Below the pieces are notes generated by a model. It was not told the DNA's origin. It did not search any database and was given only the letters and a program-made list of their open reading frames with translations. Below are positions 33,801-44,019 of a DNA stretch of 64,000 bases, one piece after another. The position numbers were made by a program, and so were the translations under genes. The stretch comes from Ascaphus truei (taxonomy: Eukaryota; Chordata; Amphibia; Anura; Ascaphidae): contig CM071587.1 of NCBI GenBank assembly GCA_036426205.1, forward strand, positions 1,288,004-1,352,003, read 5' to 3'. Position 1 is the stretch's first letter; each line of letters starts with the position of its first letter.

Positions 33801-34356
33801 TAAATCTACAGAAGAATGCACATAAGCCTCTGTACTGGGGAATTGATGATTTCCCAATAAGTTTTAATTAAGCATATTTTTAACACGGAGCTATTTGCGA
33901 GTCTCCTCAGTGACACTGATTTCTGAGATCTTGTTATACTCCATTCCTGGGAGCAGAGAGGAGACGGCAGAGACAACAACCCACATAAAGGGAGCCCTCC
34001 CGTTACCCCAGGGCTTCCCAGTGACCTAGGCTCAACCTCACCCACGGGTGACCTACTCAGGGAGGGGGCAGCTATCACCGGGGGAGACACAGAGGCTGAC
34101 GCCCTTCCCCCTGCCGATCTTGTCAATGGGCATCTTCTTGCCCGGCAACCCGTCATACTTTCAGGAACCAATAGCCTTGCAGGGGGTTCAGCGCGCCAAT
34201 CAGGTGCTTCCCGTGCAAACGGGGGAGAACTGCCGAGGCCCTGTATGCCTCAGCTGCACCTCCCCCCAAAAACAGGTTCATCTGCGCATGTGTTCTGAGC
34301 GGAGCCACTCTGCAACGCCACTGCCGAGCAGACCCGTCAGCTGCTGCACCCACCGT
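33801..34356. other. retroelement-flank DNA, no gene recognised
   Basis: GC content rises towards the gag element. Frames on both strands lack known domains. Confidence 0.4.
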
Positions 34357-34425
34357 TTTCCCCGTGATCGGGCCTCTGCACAGACATGCATCTTCCGCCT
34401 TTCCGAGCAGGGCGCGCAATGCTTT
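34357..34425 (-). repeat. 69-bp direct repeat, copy A
   Basis: Identical at 68 of 69 positions to 36862-36930 and in the same orientation. It begins TTTCCCCGTGATCGGGCCTC on the plus strand. The two copies bracket the gag gene, as terminal or split direct repeats of a retroelement would. Confidence 0.88.
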
Positions 34426-34822
34426 GACCAGGGAGGCGCGAGCTTCCCCCCTCACCTAGCATTATTTCTATGTAACGTACCAAATAAAGAGAGGACACAG
34501 TCTGGAGGTAAAAGGCCGCGGCTTTGTTTATTAATAATAAACATAATCATAACTGAGGTAGCGTGCTGCCCGTCCGCGCCGGAAAGTGCTCGGTGCTGGG
34601 CAATGCAAGAGGGGGCACCCGGAAGTACGTCCCGGTGACCTGCCCCCTCGCTTCAACCTGCTTTACCAGCCCCGAGCCCCCTCTAGCAGGACAAGCATCT
34701 CCCCCCCCCCCCCAACTGCCGCCACCGACGGGCCTGTTTAACCCCCCCTTAAATCAAGCCCGTACCGCCATACCCTCACTCGCTGCCTCCCGACCCCATC
34801 TCCCAACAATTCAGCTGCCGCT
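34426..34822 (-). mobile_element. retroelement 3' non-coding part
   Basis: Downstream of the gag stop on the minus strand. It contains a TTATTAATAA stretch and CTTTATTTGG (AAATAAAG on the plus strand at 34482), then the direct repeat. No reverse transcriptase, RNase H, tyrosine recombinase or integrase is found between gag and the repeat, so this copy is internally deleted or non-autonomous. Confidence 0.55.
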
Positions 34823-35626
34823 CTATTGGGTTGTATTACCCGCTGAGGCGCCGTATTCTTTACCGCAATTGGCGTTCACGCCAACCCCTTTAAGCCCCTT
34901 ACCGTCCTTCTTATAGCATTTGGACTTGGGGTGCTGGCCCCCGCACCCGGCGCAGCTATGCTGGAAATGACAATTGGGGAATCTGCATTTTGACTCGTTA
35001 AAACCCCAGCATATGCCCGACTTTTTCCCGACTGCGCGTCCCCTTCCTGCCGGCCGCGCGAACCAATCTGAACCCTCCTGTGAATTGTTACTGCCAGTGT
35101 CCCCTTGCGCGCCTGCCCCGCGAGAGGTTGAACCTCCTTGCCCCAAAATGTGATCTAAGTATAGATCGACATCCTTACGGTCCCACGTAACTACCCCTTT
35201 ATTCTCCTGCATACTTTGCCTGAATTCCACGTCGTATGTCCTCCATCCCATTCCCCCATGTTTTTGAAAAGCCTTCCTGATAATATCCTGATATTTAAAC
35301 AATGCGGTGTATAATTGTGGCTCCTTTTCCCCCACTACGCCTGCCAAAATCCCAAACGCCTGCACCCAGTTACCGAAAGTGCGTGGGTACAACCGTCTCT
35401 CTACATCCTCCTTCTTAGCTTCCCCTTTCTTTTCGGATCTCGCTACTGCATCGTTGTGCCCAGGAAGCAACGTCAGTAACTCCACATAGTCCCCTGCCCA
35501 AATCCTTTCCTTCACCTCGTCTGACAGGTGCGCGCCCAGGGACCGGGTGACCGCTGTATACGAATCACCGTATGCCGCATCCCCTACCCTCTTTGATTTC
35601 GCCGTCTCTAACTGTTCGCCCGCCAT
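34823..35626 (-). pseudogene. retroelement gag, capsid and zinc-finger part
   Basis: 267 codons. Residues 87-136 (WVQAFGILAGVV to GMGWRTYDVEFR) match the conserved capsid-like segment I know from amphibian and fish retroelement gags, probably of the DIRS/Ngaro tyrosine-recombinase group. A Gly/Ser-rich linker follows (163-203). Then come two zinc motifs: C206-X7-C214-X4-C219-X3-H223 and C225-X2-C228-X3-H232-X4-C237. This packing of a CCCH finger against a CCHC knuckle suggests nucleic-acid binding by the Gag protein. The first Met lies inside the upstream frame, so the natural start is further upstream and one frameshift separates them. DIRS/Ngaro assignment is an inference because pol is missing. 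Confidence 0.7.
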
Positions 35627-36184
35627 CCCTGCCCCCTTCCGATGGTCCTCCTACTGCGCTAGCTGCTGCTGTTGCCCCCGCTCCCTGCCCTGGCCCCCCC
35701 TCTGTTACCTGGCTAGCTGCTGATCCTGCGCCCCCGCTCGCGCCTGCTTCCCCTACCGCAGCCTGTTCCTGTGTAACCGCTGACGCGCTTGCTGCTCCGG
35801 GGTTCGCCCCCGCTGCTGTTCCTCCTTGTGCCTCGCTAGCCTTACCTACGCCTGCCGCTAGCAACGCCGCCTGAATGACTTTTTCCATCATGCTGATCAT
35901 TCTCGCCTCGGCATTGCCCGCTGCCCCCGCCACCGAAATCTCCGGTATTGGGGAACCACGGATGCCCGGCGCGGTAGCCGCTCCTACGTGCGTAGCTCTC
36001 TTACGCTTACCCTTTGGAGTCCCCGTCGGCGATGTGAACCGCCTATCGGGACCAACGTCGAGGCCCTTGCCCCTCCGAGTTCTGTTTGCAGGCCCACCAG
36101 GGCGCCCCGTCCGCATACGAGTCGTGGACGACGTACCAGCGCCGCGAAGCGAGGTCGAACGTGTCCCGACCGGTCCCGCCTTTC
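35565..36184 (-). pseudogene. gag middle region, second exon, Ala/Gly/Pro-rich
   Basis: Opens at a good 3' splice site: TTGTTTTCTCTTACAG ends at 36185. The sequence is low-complexity Ala, Gly, Pro, Arg and Thr, typical of the spacer between Gag N-terminus and capsid. A short Lys/Arg stretch (PKGKRKRA) could be a nuclear localisation signal. The frame stops at 35565 while the capsid frame, offset by one, overlaps it, so an indel lies in the Ala/Gly-rich part, probably between about 35626 and 35800. Confidence 0.55.
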
Positions 36185-36589
36185 CTGTAAGAGAAAACAA
36201 GATTGAAACGCCCCGCCGGCTTCATCCACTCCTAACGGAAGTCCACCATCCAGGGCTCCAGCCCCTCCCCGCACGCGCCCCCTGCGGGCCCCACGTGCTC
36301 CTCTCCTCCGCCCTGGGCGCCTTTCGCCCCTACCGTGGCCCGTCTGTCGCTCAGCTCGCGGCCCGACCCGCACCGCTCCCCCTGCGCCCGGCGGTGGGAT
36401 CTTCCCTCCATGTTGGCCTCAACCCGTGCTCATACCTACGTATATATACCCATATACATAACTATGCGCACTTTTTTTTTTGAGACCAACCGCCACCTTC
36501 CGTTCGCGCGCCCTCCCGGCTGCGTCCCCTTCCCCACGGCCTCTCCTGTGACCAGGCTCTGGCCTTCCCCCCCGACGCTACTGACTTAC
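36185..36589 (-). other. predicted 405-bp intron in the gag gene
   Basis: On the minus strand a consensus donor (AGAAGG followed by GTAAGTCAG at 36589) and a consensus acceptor with a pyrimidine tract (ending at 36185) flank 405 bp. Joining them keeps the reading frame: exon 1 ends in phase 1 and exon 2 resumes in the matching phase. Unspliced, the frame ends about 43 codons after the donor. A TTTTTTTTTT run and (TA)-rich patch (36440-36480) lie inside. Confidence 0.5.
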
Positions 36590-36896
36590 CCTTCTGCTTC
36601 CCTGTAAGCAGCCCGACCGGATGACGTGCTCCGCCGCTAGGACCGCCCTCATCGCTCGATGACGGCCATGCGTCGGCGCCCGAGGTCTCCAAACCCGCCT
36701 GAGCGCTCTCCCGGCTGCTCGATCCTCCTTGGTTGCTCCCGGAACCCTGCGTCAGTGCCCGCAATTGCTGGTACAGCCACCCCTCGTCGTGTTCGCGTGC
36801 TTCTGCTAAGAGCCGCATTGTACTGGCCTGTAAAGACATTCCCGAAAGCCCTGCGTGCCTGTTTCCCCGTGATCGGGCCTCTGCACAGACATGCAT
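36590..36896 (-). pseudogene. gag N-terminal exon (predicted)
   Basis: About 102 codons from a Met at 36896 to the predicted donor. It contains a hydrophilic helix-like stretch (LQASTMRLLAEAREHDEGW) and a Ser/Gly/Gln-rich tail. The start codon lies inside the 69-bp repeat copy B, so transcription probably begins in or before that repeat. No known domain. Confidence 0.5.
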
Positions 36897-36930
36897 CTTC
36901 CGCCTTTCCGGGCAGGGCGCGCAATGCTTT
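36862..36930 (-). repeat. 69-bp direct repeat, copy B
   Basis: The 5'-side partner of 34357-34425 when read along the element. It overlaps the likely start of the gag frame. Similarity fades outside the 69 bp, which is short for an LTR and fits the split-repeat design of Ngaro-like elements better. Confidence 0.85.
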
Positions 36931-36949
36931 TCCGCCCCTAGACAGGTCT

Positions 36950-37125
36950 GAAATAACCTTTCCCCCCTGCCCCTTCCCCCACTGCCCCTCCTCTTACCCC
37001 CACTGCCCCTTCCCCCCCTTCCCCTTCCCCCCCTGCCCCTTCCCCCACCCTTGCCCCTCCCCCCCTGCCAATTCCCCCCCCCCTGCCCCTCCCCCCCCTG
37101 CCCCTCCCCCCCCCTTGTTAAGTGC
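36950..37125. repeat. CCCCTGCCCCTTCC minisatellite
   Basis: C-rich tandem beside the retroelement 5' side. The complement is G-run rich. The proline-rich frame across it is an artefact. Confidence 0.93.
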
Positions 37126-37137
37126 TATCAAAGCTCA

Positions 37138-37335
37138 GTATGTATGTATGTTTTTATTTATATAGCGCTTTTATTGTACATAGCGCGTCACAGCAGTGAT
37201 ACACGTGACAATCATATAAATAACAAATAATACATAATGGGAAGAAGCGCTTTCAGACATAAAAGTGACATTTAGGAAAAGCAGTCCCGAATCTGGAGAG
37301 CTTACAATGGAATTAACAATGCGTTAACAGTGCTA
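37138..37335 (-). mobile_element. L2-type LINE 3' tail, antisense
   Basis: TTTATTTATATAGCGC, GTACATAGCGC, CACAGCAGTGATACACG, TAAATAACAAATAATAC and GAGCTTACAATGG are the reverse complement of the tail at 55190-55345. Confidence 0.82.
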
Positions 37336-37402
37336 TTTAGCCATAACAAGCCAGGCCTGTGACAGCTCTCCACCCCTGTCGACGGTCCCTACAGGACCAT
37401 TA

Positions 37403-37885
37403 GGCCCATAATATAGTGGTCGCGCGCGCGCCTGTGCGAACGCTCGTGCACGTGACGCACACTTTTTGCGTGTAGGGTCCGTGCTGCTGTGAGCGACAGG
37501 CTTGGAGGTACTGTGTTTGTGTCACTGTGTGTGAGTCACTGGGGAAGCTGTGTGTGTGTATATAATATATATATGTATATGTGTGTGTGTGTTTGTGTAT
37601 ATACGTGTGTGTATATATTAAAAATAAAAAAAACGACACGCTGTGAGAATAAATTATTTATTAATAATGTAAACACATAAACACATAAACACACACACAC
37701 ATACATATACATTGCGGTAGCGGTGCGAATACTTACTTTTCGGAGTCTTCCCCGCTATCGCCCGGCTCCACGCTCACTGCCGTGCGCGTGCGCGGCCCTA
37801 GCATACAATGGCTGGCTAACCACAGCCAACTATAACTGCCGCATGCGCGCACGGCGCAGCAAGCGCGCCCACTATATTACGGGCC
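37403..37885. mobile_element. Harbinger-type MITE, compact copy
   Basis: Starts GGCCCATAATATAGTGG and ends CTATATTACGGGCC with perfect TTA duplications on both sides (37400-37402 and 37886-37888). 483 bp. The middle holds modest TG, TATATA and ACAC runs. The flanking halves match the swollen copy at 14114-15528. No transposase. Confidence 0.88.
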
Positions 37886-37888
37886 TTA

Positions 37889-38585
37889 GGTGTCTCGACA
37901 GACCTTTACTGGACAACGCAATGAAATAAGGGACACTTGCCTCATACAGGGGACAACTGGACAACCCTAGCCAATAAAAGGGGTTAATATGCTCTCCAGC
38001 CAAAGTACAGCTCCCAAATTCTTTTATACTTACATTTAAAACGAAAACCCTGGCAATCTGTAAAATGTCAGGGTGAACACAAGATCTCGGTGTTAATAGG
38101 ATTTTATTGACTTTTAGCATCAGCAGAAGAAAGGGTTGATGGAATGCCTGTGCAGGAAATGAAGATACAATTGGTTACTTATTTATTTGCTTACTTCTCT
38201 GGTGCCATAACAATTTGCTGCTTTGTATGTGAATGCGGCTGGTTGATATGAAAGTTCTTGTTTTTTTTTTTCTCCCTTTTCTTTCTTTCTGGGACCATTA
38301 GCGCGTCTGCAAAACGCCGAAATCAGCAGATTTTTAGGAGCCGAGAAGATGGATGAAATTGCTGGGATACAATTACAGGGAGGGAAGGCACAGGCGGTGT
38401 GTGCGGGGTATTTTTCATACGAGCACCCCATGGCGTGATGCCACGTCTGCTAAGGCCCCCCCCCCCCACCCCCGCCACCCCCGCCACCCCCGCCACCCGT
38501 GGCAGCTCCTGCTTGTGGAATACAGATGTAAAACCGCTCAATGCAGAATACAGGGTCACTAATATGGTGTCAAGCGTCATGCGGG
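37889..38585. other. unique DNA, no gene seen
   Basis: Holds a C-run and (CACCCCCGC)n tandem at 38456-38498. No other signal. Confidence 0.5.
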
Positions 38586-38593
38586 CACTATGC

Positions 38594-38878
38594 CAGGGGT
38601 GGGCAACTCCAGTCCTCCAACAGATCAGGTTTTACGGATATCCCTGCACTTCAGCCAAAAGGTGGCTCAATCAGTGCTCAGTCGACTGAGCCACTGATTG
38701 AGCCACCTGTGCTGAAGCAGGGATATCCGTAAAACCTGATCTGTTGGTGGCACTTGAGGACTGGAGTTGGCCAGTCAACGACTGCGTAACTGATTGAGCC
38801 ACCTGTGCTGAAGCAGAAATATTCTGAAAACCTGACCTGTTGGTGGCTGTTGAGGACTGGACCTGCCCCACACCCCTG
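38594..38878. mobile_element. hAT-type MITE with perfect 8-bp target duplication
   Basis: Starts CAGGGGTGGGCAACTCC and ends CACACCCCTG. Both flanks are CACTATGC (38586-38593 and 38879-38886). It contains one full palindrome (to about 38770) plus an additional right half, so it is a one-and-a-half unit element of 285 bp. It defines the family. Eight-base duplications and CAG...CTG ends are diagnostic of hAT. Confidence 0.95.
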
Positions 38879-38886
38879 CACTATGC

Positions 38887-40331
38887 GGTTGCAATTTGCA
38901 AAACTTTAGTGTTGATTTATTCAACTACTTTACATCAGAGAGCATCCAAAGACAAAGGTGTGTTGTGCCCAACAGGTAGCATGAATTTAACATGACATTG
39001 TTACCTTATAAAAGAAATCCCCGGGAGAATATTTCTGTTTTGCAGTATTCTCATAATTATATCAGAGATGACCAGTCCGTTTACTCGGACCAAGGAATGA
39101 TTTCATTTTTTTTTTTGTGCATTGCCTTCACATTTCTTTTGCAGCCTTAATTAGAACATCATTCTGTCGGTAATTTGCACGATGACGGGAGTCTCGCACG
39201 TACAATGAAGGTGAAACACTCACAGCACCTTCAGCATCACTTCCTCTTCATTTAAGATGTGTTTGGTAGCTAGATCTCAGCCTAACTCCGTATAGGAACA
39301 TGACACATTCGTCACTGCACACATCCCACACTGATACAACGTTGCAGGGTCACATACCTGAGCAATAAAGCCAGTCTGGGGAGATTCAGCATCTTTTCAG
39401 ACACATTTTAACACCAGCGTTTCCGTGAAAAAGAAACTACTGGATAATTTCACTGCGTGACAGTATAAAGTATAACAAAAATCTGTAAAAACAAAAACAA
39501 AGTGTTTTGACCTAAACAAGGTGGACTGGAGCAGAACCGTTTATTCTAACGGTGTAGGTGGCACTTTGCAGTTTTCAGATATTTATAAATCCTTTTCTTT
39601 TTTTTTTACCCACAGACTGATGACCACGTCTCCGTGATTAGTTTGGGGTTCTGCGTTTGCTGCAGTAATCTTCTAGAAACAAAAGGCCTTGTTTAACGGC
39701 CAGTTCAGCTTGCAACCAGAAAGCCAACCTGCGTTTGAGTCGTCACCGTGTTGCATCTGCGGTGTGTGATGCCAAGTGAAGCCAGAGCTTTGAATAATAC
39801 AGCAGTAGTAATGTGGCAATATCAACTAAAAAACCTTTCCCCTTCATTTGTCTTGAGCAGCACGGCTAGTAATCAGCGTTTTGGCTTTGCACTGTCCAGC
39901 AGTGTCCAGCACTATGAGTCATGCTGATTAAGGACCAAATGCTATTCTGGGCAGAGTACAATGCAACACAGGTGCAGCTCAAATCAGACGCAGGCTTTCC
40001 AAGGCATACAAGCCTCATTTACAAAATTAGCGAAACTCCGTCATATCCAACCGGCTGTATTGCACGCACAGGAATAACGGTGACAAGAGCGTGATACTTT
40101 TAAAGCCAGCTTGGTTTGCTCCCTGTGGAAGTTATTACCTGCACTTAAGGACGCACAGTCCTAATAAGACCTGTTCATTTCCAAGTTTTCTGTCATATTC
40201 CAGTGGGAAAGAACAGGGAGGAGTTTGGGTAACTTTTTGGATTTTAATTGAAGTTTATTGACGTAAGGGTGATCAGTGCATTAGAGAGAGATAAACATCA
40301 GCAGCAGTGAATTCTTACCCAGAATGGCTTA
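38887..40331. other. unique DNA; possible conserved element near 39100-39260
   Basis: No coding or repeat homology. 39100-39260 carries CCTTAATTAGAACATCATTC and TGTCGGTAATTTGCACGATG, sequence of mixed complexity not seen elsewhere. Confidence 0.4.
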
Positions 40332-40571
40332 CAGCGGGGGGTTCTCAACTCCAGTCCTCAAGATCCCCCCCCCCCTCCCCAACAGGACAGGTTTTAAGGA
40401 CATCCCTGCTTCAGCACAGGTGGCTCAATCAGTGGCTCAGTCAAAGGGCCTGCTTCTGTACAGGTGGCTCAGTCAAAGACAGCCACTGATTGAGCCACTT
40501 GTGCTGAATCAGAGATTTCCTGAAAACCTGACCTGTTGGGGAGTCTTGAGTACTGGAGTTCAGACGCCCTG
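40332..40571. mobile_element. hAT-type MITE copy
   Basis: Starts CAGCGGGGGGTTCTCAACTC and ends AGTTCAGACGCCCTG. It includes the family centre and a C-run. An extra GGCCTGCTTCTGTACAGGTG block duplicates part of the centre. Flanking octamers do not match. Confidence 0.85.
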
Positions 40572-40856
40572 ACATACCGTTTAACACAACAATTCTCTTG
40601 CATTGAGACCCTGCAACTGGTTTTTTAAATTCCGATTTAATGCCACGGGGTTTCATGCCCGAGTTATATTTTACATTATGCATCCAACTCAAACGTCCTT
40701 TTCCCATTTCTTTTTAACCATATCTGTTCCCTGAGACGTACAGTAGCCACCATGTGATGGGGTCTGGCGCTCCTGTGGAGAGCTGGAAAGCAAACTAGTC
40801 AGATCAGGAACAAAAGAGAAGGACTTCCTCCTTTTCAGCTCGTGTCATCGGTGACA
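40572..40856. other. spacer, nothing seen
   Basis: No signal recognised. Confidence 0.5.
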
Positions 40857-40990
40857 CCCCCATCACGTGATCTCTCTCCGAGGCCTGGTCACGTGATCTC
40901 TCTCCGAGGACTGGTCACTTGATCTCTCCGAGGACTGGTCACTTGATCTCTCTCCGAGGACTGGTCACTTGAACACTCCGAGGACTGGTC
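40857..40990. repeat. 26-bp tandem repeat, about five copies
   Basis: The unit contains TCACGTGATCTCTCTCCGAG and GACTGG, with later units reading TCACTTGATC. The last unit runs directly into the hAT MITE at its GGACTGG, which resembles the MITE's own terminal word. Confidence 0.92.
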
Positions 40991-41142
40991 ACCAACAGGC
41001 TAGTTTAAGGATATCCCTGCATCAGCATAGGTGGCTCAATCAGTGGCTCAGTTCCTATGACTGAACCACCTGTGCTGAAGCAGGGATATCCCTATCACCT
41101 GGCCTGTAGGTGGCCCTTGAGGACTGGAGTTGGCCGCCCCTG
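40985..41142. mobile_element. hAT-type MITE copy
   Basis: The left end has lost the outer terminal repeat at the tandem-repeat junction. The right end is intact: GGACTGGAGTTGGCCGCCCC, TG. The central palindrome is well kept. Confidence 0.85.
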
Positions 41143-41759
41143 CAGTAGAGTGAGAAACAACCCCCAAAAAGTGGACATATTTGTTGGCCTTGCCCTTTAA
41201 CAGTAGAAATGATTCATGGCGTATCACTTCCCACTTGCAGCGCGGTTGGGTAAAAGATAAATGTTGCTCATACGTGAAGCAACATCCCTCTAGGCAAGTT
41301 AAGCCAGGGCTCCTTCTGGATCCCAGCTAGGGTTGGTGTTCAAGCCTTCAGCACAGTGTTCTTCCTGTCTGCTCGCCCCAGAGAATGGCTTACAGCTAAA
41401 GCACCAGCTGCAAAATGTCAGTGAAATATCTTCCACTCACTGCCAGTCACCTGCTTCCATCAGCAGTGGCATTCTGTGAAGGGAGAGCATGGAAATGACT
41501 TAACAAGTGACACAGCCTCATGGTTCAAGCTATGAAAGCCGCAGCTACAGTACAATACACCGAAGCATGTCTTTATCTTATCTACAGTATATTTGTATTG
41601 TCTTCTAAGGTGATTCATGATACAATGTAACGTTGCTCAGAGCTCTCGCTCTCCTATGTGGTCCATACATTTCCGTGACAAACAATGCAGTTCCCGAGAC
41701 CAAGTCTCCGCTGGCGTTTGTCTGCCAAGGGACCACACGCTGCGGCCGCTCCGTGGCTG
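41143..41759. other. unique DNA, no gene seen
   Basis: No signal recognised. Confidence 0.45.
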
Positions 41760-41960
41760 GACCCTCCATCCGTTGGCCGCTCCGACAATAAGGTCAGTTA
41801 ATGTAAGGGGTCCTAGCAGTTAGGGGTTTAAGTTTTTAGGGTAGTGTAAGTATTAGGTTTTTTTTTAGAGTCAGTGGTAAGGTTAGGGGGTTACCTTGGT
41901 GGCGGAGAGATAAGTGGCGACTAAAATGGCCATAACCAAATGTACTAGACCGGTTACGGA
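41760..41960. repeat. GGTTAGGG-rich interspersed repeat, copy 1
   Basis: Shares TTAGGGGTTTAAG, TAGGGTAGTGTAAG, GGGGGTTACCTTGGTGGCGG and GTGGCGAC...AAAATGGCC with 45420-45690. Telomere-like GGGTTA words are part of the repeat and not a telomere. Confidence 0.55.
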
Positions 41961-42669
41961 AACTGCGGCAGAAAGGCGTTGGTGAGCAATCTTCAACCCT
42001 TTCACTTCTGGAGGTATTTATTTACTTGTTCAAATGTAATGAATATTAGTGATGCAGGGAGAGGGTTTATACAGGGGAAAGGTAGTAATTCCACACTGGC
42101 AGCTCGAAAAGAAGAGCAGGAGACCTGTGGGTTTGGGAAGGTTTTGCACACACTGTTGCATTTATAAACAACTATTGTGTTGGTCCATTAAAAGCTGTCA
42201 CAGTCTGCTATAATTCCACACATCTTCAGCACCAACAAGGCTATTAGATCATTGCCGTATAACATCAGAAACATTTTGTAACCGAGTAATGAAAGGAAAC
42301 CCGGCAATTGCTTCCAAGAGTATCCCCTTTCTTTGATAAATATGCTGCTGTTTTCTGACAGTTTTTGACCCCTGTTTTGAGCCTGGGAGACTTTCATAAA
42401 TCATCCCTAGTTGCTTATTTTCCTTTATGTCATTCCCATTCAGTTCTAGAGAGGGCAGTATCGCATGAGGGTGCAAAACAGCATATCCTCTGCCACAGTC
42501 CCTATGTCTCTGCCATTGTCTCTGTGCAGTACATTTTCACAGTGTTCAAAAGAAAAAGGGGCAGGCTGAATTTCCAGGAGCCTCTGAAATTTAACAACAA
42601 GACACAGCAGAAAAAGGAGAGTGTGATCCAGACAGAGAAAGGGAGAGAAGGACTTGCAGAGACCAAGCA
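41961..42669. other. unique DNA, no gene seen
   Basis: No recognised domain or repeat. Confidence 0.45.
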
Positions 42670-42780
42670 AAATGCCATGTAATGTCACCATGTCTCTGTG
42701 CCCAGGACATACATGAAAACGGGAGGTAACTCTCATTGTATTACTTCCTGGTAACACATTTGATAAATAAAAAATACAGA
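42670..42780 (+). mobile_element. CR1/L2-type LINE 3' terminus
   Basis: GTGCCCAGGACATACATGAA, GAGGTAACTCTCATTGTATT, ACTTCCTGGTAA and TTTGATAAATAAAAAAT. The same terminus appears in antisense at 43041 and 52510. Confidence 0.65.
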
Positions 42781-43040
42781 AACAGAAGAACAGGACAATA
42801 CAACGAACCCCTGAGACCCCCAAACCAGATTTTTTTTTGCCATTTGCTTGCAATACGGTTAAAGCATTTGTATAGAAGGTGCCTTAAATCTTTAGGCTGG
42901 TAAATTGAGAAACTTGGTGTAGAACCAGCAAACCATTTTAAGGGCAGCAGTTTCATCCCTTGGAACTTTCCAGTCTGAACTGTGATACTAGATGCAAAGC
43001 AGATACATTGAAGTTATGATGGGTAAAAAAAAAAAAGGAG
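42781..43040. other. spacer, nothing seen
   Basis: No signal recognised. Confidence 0.5.
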
Positions 43041-43110
43041 ACAATTATTTATTTATTTATAAAATATTTTACCAGGAAGAAATACAATGACCCTTCAGTA
43101 TATAAAATGA
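43041..43110 (-). mobile_element. CR1/L2-type LINE 3' terminus, antisense
   Basis: ATTTATTTATTTATAAAATA followed by TTTTACCAGGAAGAAATACA is the reverse complement of the terminus at 42740-42780. Only about 60 bp are present. Confidence 0.65.
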
Positions 43111-44019
43111 AGACCAGACATAGTGATCATATTACGGTGGTTATGCATGGTACATGGTTGGCAACAATGTATTCAACACTTTAAGAAAATCTGTACACGT
43201 GACATTTTCCCCTTTTTTACAAGCCCTGCGCTGTATCTCAGGGGGAAAAAAAAGCTGGAAGTACTTTGAGCATCAAACTCATTGTCTGCAAAGATCGAGC
43301 TTATTCCATCCAACTTCTCACCGAGGTGTCACTGCAGCATCATTTGCCGGGCTGTCAGTTTCTTTATATCTGCCAAGCTTTTCCAGCTATCTTAACAGGG
43401 TCTAAATTAATTATGTAATAATGAGGTCACGTCAAATCATATCACTGAAAGTGCTCTCACAGCGGCATATCTCTGTGTTTGGCCATGCAGTCACTGATCC
43501 CAAGACATTATTGTTGTATTAAAGACATTGCAATGTCAGTTTTAAAGATCATCTCTGCTCTGTAACATTGAAGCCTTGTTCTGAAGAGTCTGCAAGAGGC
43601 GTTCTGCACAAAAGATAGGAACATTGCCCATGTAACGTTGTCAGTTTCATCTGTTTTCAGTACTTCCTGTGCTGAAAAGTGCACCTTCTAAAATGTTAAT
43701 GCAGCACCTTGTGTTTTGGGGGACATTACACCTCTCTACCCCTCGAAAAGGAACGTGCTCCTCTGTATAATGATAGAGAGTATCTCTTTAGCTCTGTGTG
43801 CTACTTGACTTTCTCACCCTCTGGCAGACAGGCAGGAATGAGACAAAGATTAAAAGAGCAGAAGGAACAGAGAGAGAGAGAAGAAAGGAAGTGATTGCAT
43901 TTCAAGTAGATTTCATGTACAGTAACTGCTGAATTTTGGGGGCAAAGTTTAAGTTGATACATAGCCACTTAATTTTGATACATAGCCACTTAATTTTGCA
44001 CTAACTATTAGTGCCCCGA
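43111..44019. other. unique DNA, no gene seen
   Basis: A 24-bp word GATACATAGCCACTTAATTT is duplicated in tandem at 43955-44000. GAGAGAGAGAGAAGA purine run at 43870-43890. Confidence 0.5.

Noticed and set aside
35572..36483. Plus-strand frames of 100 and 202 codons opposite the gag gene.
   Set aside because: They are antisense shadows of GC-rich minus-strand coding sequence.
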